From an uncultured Bacillota bacterium (GTDB lineage Bacteria > Bacillota_I > Bacilli_A > RF39 > UBA660): a stretch of 7,170 nt of DNA. Shown one piece after another: positions 1 to 5,236 of the stretch (positions are counted from its first letter, which is position 1; each line of letters begins with the position of its first letter). The stretch lies in NCBI GenBank assembly GCA_947179265.1, contig CAMXBB010000073.1, forward strand, positions 1 through 7,170, read 5' to 3'. The notes beneath the pieces were generated by a model. That model was not told the origin of the DNA. It made no database searches and worked only from the letters and a program-made list of their open reading frames with translations. The position numbers and the translations under genes were made by a program.

Positions 1-1332
1 ATTCAATGATGGCATTTCTTTTTCCTTAGTCATAAGATTTTTCCCTCTATCATAAGAAATTAATTCATCACCAATAGCATCTTCAATATCATCTATTTTT
101 AATAGATTACCCTTATATTCAATATTAGAAATACTTTTTAAATAATCGACATAAGCATCAACATATTTTTGTGCTAAACTTCCTTTATATGATGAACACA
201 TATTTCCTGATACTACTTCATTAGCATATTCTGTTACTCCATATGTTTCCGTATCATATCCAAAATCACCATATAATCCTCTAGCTTTTTTATCTTGAAT
301 TCTGCTTGCTTGTGCTATTACTGAACAAGTGGACCTCGAAGATTCACCACTCAAAATTTCTAAACTCTCTTCTTCATATCCATAATCAGAAATACACTTA
401 GATCCAATTTCAAGATTATATCTTGCTAGCATCTTTACTTCATATCCGGTATTTTGTAATACATAAAAACATTCTTTGTTAACACACACTTTATCAGACA
501 TGGATACTTTTCCATCTCCATCATTGTCTGTAAAACAGATATTATCTTTGCATATCTCTTTTGGAGATTCAACCTTTAAATTATCCACTGATACTACTAT
601 TACTGGTCTTATAGCAGCTACTTCTTCTACATAATAATCATCAATATATCCATTGTTTTCAACTACTTCTACTCGATTATAGTCATATGCTACTTTAGTC
701 CAATAATTTAATCCGAAAAACCGCTTAATTTTTTCAGGAATTTGTATTTGTTCTGAATCAACACGACTATAAGGCATTTCTCTTTCTATGATATTCAAAT
801 CCATAATATCAACTAAATCGCCTGTCACATTAGCATTGTATTTTTTCTTTAATAAATCGACATACTTATTAACATATTCTTCCGCATAACTTCCTTGATA
901 AGAATTTGGATACTTACCATATTTGTCGCGTGATGAATAAGTAGTTCCAATAGTAATTCCATTAGAACCAAGGATACCACTTATCTTTGAACTTTGTAAT
1001 CCAGTCGATGTTGGTCTTATTTTACAAGTTACTGATAGACCAAAAGTATTGGCAGATTCTCTACTAACACTTGGCATTGTATAGTATCCACATTCCAAAT
1101 CAACGTCGATACCATATTTTGCAAGCATTCTTATCTCTTCACCATCATAACTTAAGATATAGAAGTGTTCATCTCCAATCGCTACTTCATCACCAAGATT
1201 TTTTCCTGTACCTGTGATGACATCAATAAATTTTGCTTCTTTTGCGTCTACTTTTAAATCAAGCTTTGGAAATCCTAATATTAGAAATGCAAAGATAAAC
1301 ACAAACAAAACACTTTTAAATATTCTTTTCAT
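1..1332 (-). CDS. Secreted two-repeat surface protein, copy 1 (3' end cut by window edge)
   Basis: The open frame runs from ATG at 1332 to the window edge without a stop, giving 444 codons; by comparison with copy 4 about 155 C-terminal residues are missing. The start is supported by a GGGAG ribosome site 9 nt upstream of the ATG and by the same N-terminus in the paralogs. Residues 1-30 form a signal peptide (basic start, hydrophobic core, likely cleavage at VDA|KEA). Repeat unit 1 spans roughly 33-245, with a Cys81-Cys103 variable loop, YWTK at 210-213 and IRPVI near 241. A calcium-loop-like DNDGDGKVSMSD lies at 269-280. Repeat unit 2 begins near 285, with a Cys313-Cys336 variable loop and SYKGSLA near 381. 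The missing end presumably carries the four-cysteine module and NPKTG sorting signal of the other copies, which is inference. It has its own promoter and follows the copy 2 terminator, so it is probably an independent transcript. No function is recognised beyond a likely exported surface protein. Confidence 0.95.
   Translation of the reverse strand, partial: MKRIFKSVLFVFIFAFLILGFPKLDLKVDAKEAKFIDVITGTGKNLGDEVAIGDEHFYILSYDGEEIRMLAKYGIDVDLECGYYTMPSVSRESANTFGLSVTCKIRPTSTGLQSSKISGILGSNGITIGTTYSSRDKYGKYPNSYQGSYAEEYVNKYVDLLKKKYNANVTGDLVDIMDLNIIEREMPYSRVDSEQIQIPEKIKRFFGLNYWTKVAYDYNRVEVVENNGYIDDYYVEEVAAIRPVIVVSVDNLKVESPKEICKDNICFTDNDGDGKVSMSDKVCVNKECFYVLQNTGYEVKMLARYNLEIGSKCISDYGYEEESLEILSGESSRSTCSVIAQASRIQDKKARGLYGDFGYDTETYGVTEYANEVVSGNMCSSYKGSLAQKYVDAYVDYLKSISNIEYKGNLLKIDDIEDAIGDELISYDRGKNLMTKEKEMPSLN
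381..465 (-). repeat. 85-bp exact repeat, copy 1 instance
   Basis: The 85 bases at 381-465 are identical to 6088-6172 in copy 4. They encode the segment from the FYVL motif of repeat unit 2 through the conserved LARYNLEIG stretch to the first cysteine of the variable loop. Identity stops abruptly at the loop side, where the two genes become unalignable, and becomes ordinary divergence on the other side. Confidence 0.95.
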
Positions 1333-1358
1333 AACTACTCTCCCTATTTTCTATGCTA

Positions 1359-1387
1359 ATCGTATCACAAACTACTATTTCTTTCAA
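1359..1387 (-). promoter_or_regulatory. Promoter of copy 1 (extended -10, sigma-A type)
   Basis: On the minus strand there is TTGAAA (1382-1387), a 17-nt spacer and TACGAT (1359-1364), preceded by TG one base upstream of the -10 box, which makes it an extended -10. The -10 box ends 26 nt before the ATG at 1332, leaving a short leader that contains the GGGAGAG ribosome site. The -35 box starts one base after the T-run of the preceding terminator. The layout matches the copy 2 promoter almost exactly. Confidence 0.8.
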
Positions 1388-1388
1388 C

Positions 1389-1412
1389 AAAAAAACAAGG
1401 ATGATTTCCTTG
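1389..1412 (-). terminator. Rho-independent terminator of copy 2
   Basis: Read on the minus strand, a 6-bp perfect stem CAAGGA / TCCTTG (plus-strand arms 1396-1401 and 1407-1412) with a 5-nt loop is followed directly by seven T (1389-1395). It begins 2 nt after the TAA stop of copy 2. The stem is short but the placement and T-run are typical of an intrinsic terminator. It is closely related to the terminator behind copy 3. Confidence 0.8.
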
Positions 1413-1414
1413 CT

Positions 1415-3196
1415 TTAAATTCTTCCAAATCGATTATATCTTCTATATAACACATATCCAAGTACCATAGATAATGCTACTATCAATGAAATAACAACAT
1501 ATTTTCTAATACCTGTTTTGGGGTTATTAACACACATTCCTTTTGAAGTTATTAATTCATCCTTTTTGCATGATTTACTAGGTTTGTCAGTCCATACTAA
1601 CTCTCCATCGCATTCATAGCATGCACTTGTATCTATTACTTTTTCACTTGTTGGGATTGCTTCGATTGGAATTGTTATTAAAGGTCTTATACCAAACATA
1701 TCATTAACTTCACAATCCATTGGTGCAGATGCTCCCACAGATATAATTGCCATTAAATCATATTCATCTAAAGAAGTTCTTGTCCAGTATGATGAACTAT
1801 ATAACCATGTTGGAACTTTTTCATCTTCAAATAAATTTATAAAGCCATAATTTGACTTTTTATTTTCTTCAAATCTTTTTATGCTCAATGAAGGGAATTC
1901 CAATTTTTGAGTTGTAAAATTACTTCTAGCCATCTCATAAGAAATCAGTTCATCATCAATAGCATCCTCGATATCTTCAATTTTTAATAAAGAGCCCTTA
2001 AATTCAATTTTTGAAATTTTCTTCAAATATTCAACATACCCATCTACATATTCTTTTGCTAAGCTTCCTTTATATGATGAACACATATTTCCTGATACTA
2101 CTTCATTAGCAAATTCTGTTACACCATATATTTCAGCATCAAAACCATAATCACCAATAAATCCTTTGGCATTCTTATCTTGAATTCTACTTGCTTGAGC
2201 TATTACTGAGCAAATTGTTGATGGACCATAACTATTAGCTTGTAAGTTGGTATTGCCATATCCATAATCAGGTATACAAGTTGATCCAATCTCAAGATTA
2301 TATCTTGCTAACATCTTTACTTCATATCCGGTATTTTGTAATACATAGAAACATTCTTTATTAACACAAATCTTATCAGACATTGATACTTTTCCATCTC
2401 CATCATTGTCTGTAAAACAGATATTATCTTTGCATATCTCTTTTGGAGATTCGCCTTTTAAATTATCTGCTGATACTACTATTACTGGTCTTACTGCTGT
2501 TACATCCATAACGTCATAACTATCAAAATAACCATATTTATTTGCAACCTCTACTCGGTCATAATCGTAAGCGACTCTTGTCCAATAGTTAAGGCTAAAA
2601 AACCATCTCATGTTTTCAGGTATAGTTGGTGCATTACTAGTGAAAAGTGCTGCAGATCGTGGTAAATAGATTTCCATTCTATTCATATCAATTGCATTTA
2701 CTAAATCACCTGTTACATCAACATTATACTTTTTCTTTAGTAATTCAACATATTTATTAACATATTCCTCTGCTAAACTTCCTTTATATGCACTTGGATA
2801 TTCTCCATATTTCTTATTAGTTATATAAGGAATTCCAATAATTGCTCCATCACCCGTATATTCACCATCAACTTTAGAACTTTGAAGACCAGTTGGGTTA
2901 GGTCTTATCTTACAAGTTGGTGATGGATCATAACTATTCTTTGTATTCTCTTTTCCGGATTTAAGATTAGGTTCACATTCCAAATCGATATCTAATCCAT
3001 ACTTTGCTAGCAATCTTATCTCTTCGCCATCATAGCTTAAAACATAAAAATGTTCATCTCCGATTGCTACTTCATCACCAAAAGTTTTTCCTGTTCCAGT
3101 GATAACATCAATAAACTTTGCTTCTTTGGCATTTACACTTAAACTCAATATAAAAAATGTAAACACTAATAGAATACTTTTAAATAATTTCTTCAT
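1415..3196 (-). CDS. NPKTG-anchored two-repeat surface protein, copy 2
   Basis: Complete gene of 593 aa; the ATG at 3196 has a GGGAG ribosome site 9 nt upstream. Residues 1-23 are a signal peptide (likely cleavage VNA|KEA), shorter than in the paralogs, which have about seven more residues before the conserved KEAKFID. Repeat unit 1 spans about 30-245: GDEHFYVL, LLAKYGL, variable loop Cys74-Cys95, SYKGSLA-like AYKGSLA at 137-142, YWTR at 204-207, VRPVI at 235. An EF-hand/dockerin-like loop, DNDGDGKVSMSD, lies at 263-274. Repeat unit 2 spans about 280-515: ECFYVL, MLARYNL, variable loop Cys307-Cys329, SYKGSLA, YWTRT at 470-474, GIRPLI at 502. The end has cysteines 526, 529, 543 and 555, NPKTG at 558-562, a hydrophobic helix at about 566-583 and a YRRYNRF tail. 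This is the arrangement of a wall-sorting signal, and NPKTG is a known sortase B-type motif (for example IsdC of Bacillus anthracis). The ligand is unknown. It has its own promoter and terminator. Confidence 0.97.
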   Translation of the reverse strand: MKKLFKSILLVFTFFILSLSVNAKEAKFIDVITGTGKTFGDEVAIGDEHFYVLSYDGEEIRLLAKYGLDIDLECEPNLKSGKENTKNSYDPSPTCKIRPNPTGLQSSKVDGEYTGDGAIIGIPYITNKKYGEYPSAYKGSLAEEYVNKYVELLKKKYNVDVTGDLVNAIDMNRMEIYLPRSAALFTSNAPTIPENMRWFFSLNYWTRVAYDYDRVEVANKYGYFDSYDVMDVTAVRPVIVVSADNLKGESPKEICKDNICFTDNDGDGKVSMSDKICVNKECFYVLQNTGYEVKMLARYNLEIGSTCIPDYGYGNTNLQANSYGPSTICSVIAQASRIQDKNAKGFIGDYGFDAEIYGVTEFANEVVSGNMCSSYKGSLAKEYVDGYVEYLKKISKIEFKGSLLKIEDIEDAIDDELISYEMARSNFTTQKLEFPSLSIKRFEENKKSNYGFINLFEDEKVPTWLYSSSYWTRTSLDEYDLMAIISVGASAPMDCEVNDMFGIRPLITIPIEAIPTSEKVIDTSACYECDGELVWTDKPSKSCKKDELITSKGMCVNNPKTGIRKYVVISLIVALSMVLGYVLYRRYNRFGRI

Positions 3197-3222
3197 AACT
3201 ACTCTCCCTATTTTCTATAGTA

Positions 3223-3251
3223 ATAATATCATAAAACCATATCCCATTCAA
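3223..3251 (-). promoter_or_regulatory. Promoter of copy 2 (extended -10, sigma-A type)
   Basis: On the minus strand there is TTGAAT (3246-3251), a 17-nt spacer and TATTAT (3223-3228), with TG in the extended -10 position. The distance from the -10 box to the ATG at 3196 is 26 nt, identical to copy 1, and the leader (ATAGAAAATAGGGAGAG) is also shared. It sits 4 nt after the T-run of the copy 3 terminator. Confidence 0.8.
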
Positions 3252-3255
3252 TATG

Positions 3256-3280
3256 AAAAAAACAAGGACTAAACCTTGTT
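3256..3280 (-). terminator. Rho-independent terminator behind copy 3
   Basis: Read on the minus strand, AACAAGG and CCTTGTT (plus-strand arms 3274-3280 and 3261-3267) form a perfect 7-bp stem around a 6-nt loop. The T-run covers plus-strand A 3256-3262, partly inside the stem. It begins immediately after the TAA stop of copy 3 and should close the copy 4-copy 3 operon. Confidence 0.82.
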
Positions 3281-5215
3281 TTAAACTCTTTCAAATCTAT
3301 TGTATCTTCTATATAGAGTATATCCTAATACCATAGATAATAATACTATAGCTAATACAATAACTACTTTTCTAAGTCCTGTTTTTGGATTATTAATACA
3401 CATTCCCTTAGTTGTTATAGAATCATTCTTTTTACAAGATGCTGCTGGATTATCAGTCCATACTAATTCTCCATCACACTCATAACAAGCACTTTCAGCT
3501 CTAACTGGAATAGCACTTAATTCCATAGTTACAACTGGTCTTATTCCCGCTGCTTCATTAGAATCATATTCACCAGTCATTGTAATACCAGCAGAAGTAA
3601 TTGCAACAACTCCTTCTTCCTCAACACCAGTTTTAGTCCAGTAAGTTGATGAATATAACCAACTTGGAACATCCATGTCATATAGAAGTATTATATCTTC
3701 TGGTCCATTTCCAACTGCCATAGATTGTAATGTCTTTTTATTAAACTTCAATCCTAAATTATTCATAGATTTTAATGACTTAGGATTTGGTACTAATTCA
3801 GTAAATTCACTTACATCATATAGTTTCTTTTTAGCTAAAGCTTGAATATCGTCCATATTTAATAATGTACCCGTAAATTCTTGTTTAGAAATTGTCTTTA
3901 AATAATCAATATAATTATCAACATATTCCTTTGCTAAACTTCCTTTATAAGAATTTGGATTACTTCCCATTGTTTTAGAGTTAGCATATTCTGTTACACC
4001 ATATGTTTCACTAGGAATATTTATTAATGTATTAATAAGGTTAGCACCAAGTGCTTTATTATGTTGTCTTCCGCTAGCATTACTAATTTTGTTACATCTT
4101 GGAGCAACACCTGTTTGATATTCTATATTTTGAGGGCACTCATATCCTGTTTCAAGATTATATTTTGCTAACATTCTAACGTTATGATTATCAGTGCTTA
4201 TTACATAGAAGCATTCTTCACCAATACAAACTTCATCTGATTGAGATACTTTTTTATCTGCGTCATAATCAGTAAAACATACTTCTCCTTCACATATCTT
4301 TGGTTCTTTAAAATTGATTTCATCTAATGATACTGTTATGATTGGTCTTAATATACCTTTATCTTCAATTTGCTTTAGAACTAAAGTTACTAATGGAGCA
4401 ATGCGTGTATTCATTATTTCATCCATTTCATCATTATCCGCATTTGCTATTTGTTCAATTAATTCAAATAATTCATCAACATCTTTTACTCCAAGAATCT
4501 TTTTTAAAGCTTCAAGACGATTTCCCAAATTAGGTATAGTAATCATTACTTCACTTCCAACTGGAAATGTTGTCCAATAAGATATATCTACTAAATAATT
4601 ATACTTATCTATTAATTCATAAAGATTATTAACTACTACATTTACAAATGGCTTAAAGTCTTTTATCTCAAAATTACCACGATCTATTAATGAAATTAAA
4701 TTTTTAATATCTGGTTTAATTTTAGAATATATTTCTAAAATATCTGGTACAAAATTTTGTACACTGAAGATCACATCTTCTAAACCAACAATACTTCCTT
4801 CTACATTTATATTATATTTACTATTTAATGTCTTAACATATTTATTTACTGAATACTCCAAATTACTTCCTTCATAATCTGTAGCTTCTTCGCCATGTCT
4901 ATTTTCAGTAACATATGGAATACCATTTATTACTCCTGCATGGAATCCTTTATTAACACTTTCACTTTGTAACCAAGTTGATTCAGTATCAACTCCGTAT
5001 TTAGCTAGTAATTTTAACTTATTACCATCATATTTAATAACATAGAAATGTTCATCGCCTATTGCTACTTCATCACCAAAATCTTTTCCTGTTCCTTTGA
5101 TTACATTGATGTATTTCCCACTTTGAGCTTCTACTTTGAAGTCAATATTTCCGACACCAACTACAACAGTTCCCAAAATAAGAATAACCATCAAATATTT
5201 TAATATATTCTTCAT
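3281..5215 (-). CDS. NPKTG-anchored two-repeat surface protein, divergent copy 3
   Basis: Complete gene of 644 aa. The ATG at 5215 is preceded by a strong AGGAGG seven bases upstream (5223-5228). Residues 1-30 are a signal peptide (likely cleavage VEA|QSG). Repeat unit 1 keeps GDEHFYVI, LLAKYG, YWT (213-215) and LRPIITVS (289-296), but it lacks the two-cysteine variable loop. It also carries long, probably helical extra sequence: about 30 residues more before YWT and about 45 more after it. The junction loop DYDADKKVSQSD (316-327) keeps acidic positions 1, 3, 5 and 12 but has Lys instead of the usual Gly at position 6. Repeat unit 2 has a short Cys360-Cys374 loop, SYKGSLA at 422-428, YWTKT near 525 and GIRPV near 557. 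The end matches the other copies: four-cysteine module, NPKTG at 609-613, hydrophobic helix, YRRYNRF. It lies 21 bp behind copy 4 with no terminator between, so co-transcription is likely. This is the most diverged member and may have a distinct partner or role. Confidence 0.97.
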   Translation of the reverse strand: MKNILKYLMVILILGTVVVGVGNIDFKVEAQSGKYINVIKGTGKDFGDEVAIGDEHFYVIKYDGNKLKLLAKYGVDTESTWLQSESVNKGFHAGVINGIPYVTENRHGEEATDYEGSNLEYSVNKYVKTLNSKYNINVEGSIVGLEDVIFSVQNFVPDILEIYSKIKPDIKNLISLIDRGNFEIKDFKPFVNVVVNNLYELIDKYNYLVDISYWTTFPVGSEVMITIPNLGNRLEALKKILGVKDVDELFELIEQIANADNDEMDEIMNTRIAPLVTLVLKQIEDKGILRPIITVSLDEINFKEPKICEGEVCFTDYDADKKVSQSDEVCIGEECFYVISTDNHNVRMLAKYNLETGYECPQNIEYQTGVAPRCNKISNASGRQHNKALGANLINTLINIPSETYGVTEYANSKTMGSNPNSYKGSLAKEYVDNYIDYLKTISKQEFTGTLLNMDDIQALAKKKLYDVSEFTELVPNPKSLKSMNNLGLKFNKKTLQSMAVGNGPEDIILLYDMDVPSWLYSSTYWTKTGVEEEGVVAITSAGITMTGEYDSNEAAGIRPVVTMELSAIPVRAESACYECDGELVWTDNPAASCKKNDSITTKGMCINNPKTGLRKVVIVLAIVLLSMVLGYTLYRRYNRFERV

Positions 5216-5222
5216 TCTTTTT

Positions 5223-5228
5223 CCTCCT
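5223..5228 (-). promoter_or_regulatory. Strong ribosome binding site of copy 3
   Basis: AGGAGG on the minus strand lies 7 nt before the ATG at 5215, inside the 21-bp gap between the copy 4 stop and the copy 3 start. It differs from the GGGAGAG/AGGAAG sites of the other three copies. No separate promoter or hairpin fits in the gap, which supports coupled expression from the copy 4 promoter. Confidence 0.85.
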
Positions 5229-5236
5229 AGCCTATA

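Noticed and set aside
1214..1450. Plus-strand open frame of 78 codons across the copy 1-copy 2 junction
   Set aside because: It is antisense to the signal peptide and start of copy 1 and runs through the promoter, the terminator and the end of copy 2. It has no ribosome site or protein features and is explained by low-complexity A+T-rich sequence.
3300..3485. Plus-strand open frame of 61 codons at the end of copy 3
   Set aside because: It is antisense to the conserved cysteine module and sorting helix of copy 3, where the coding pattern is conserved across paralogs on the minus strand.
4314..4580. Plus-strand frames inside copy 3 (88 and 63 codons)
   Set aside because: Both lie wholly antisense to the well-supported copy 3 and overlap each other in different frames. 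Their composition mirrors the helical insert on the real strand, with no start signal.
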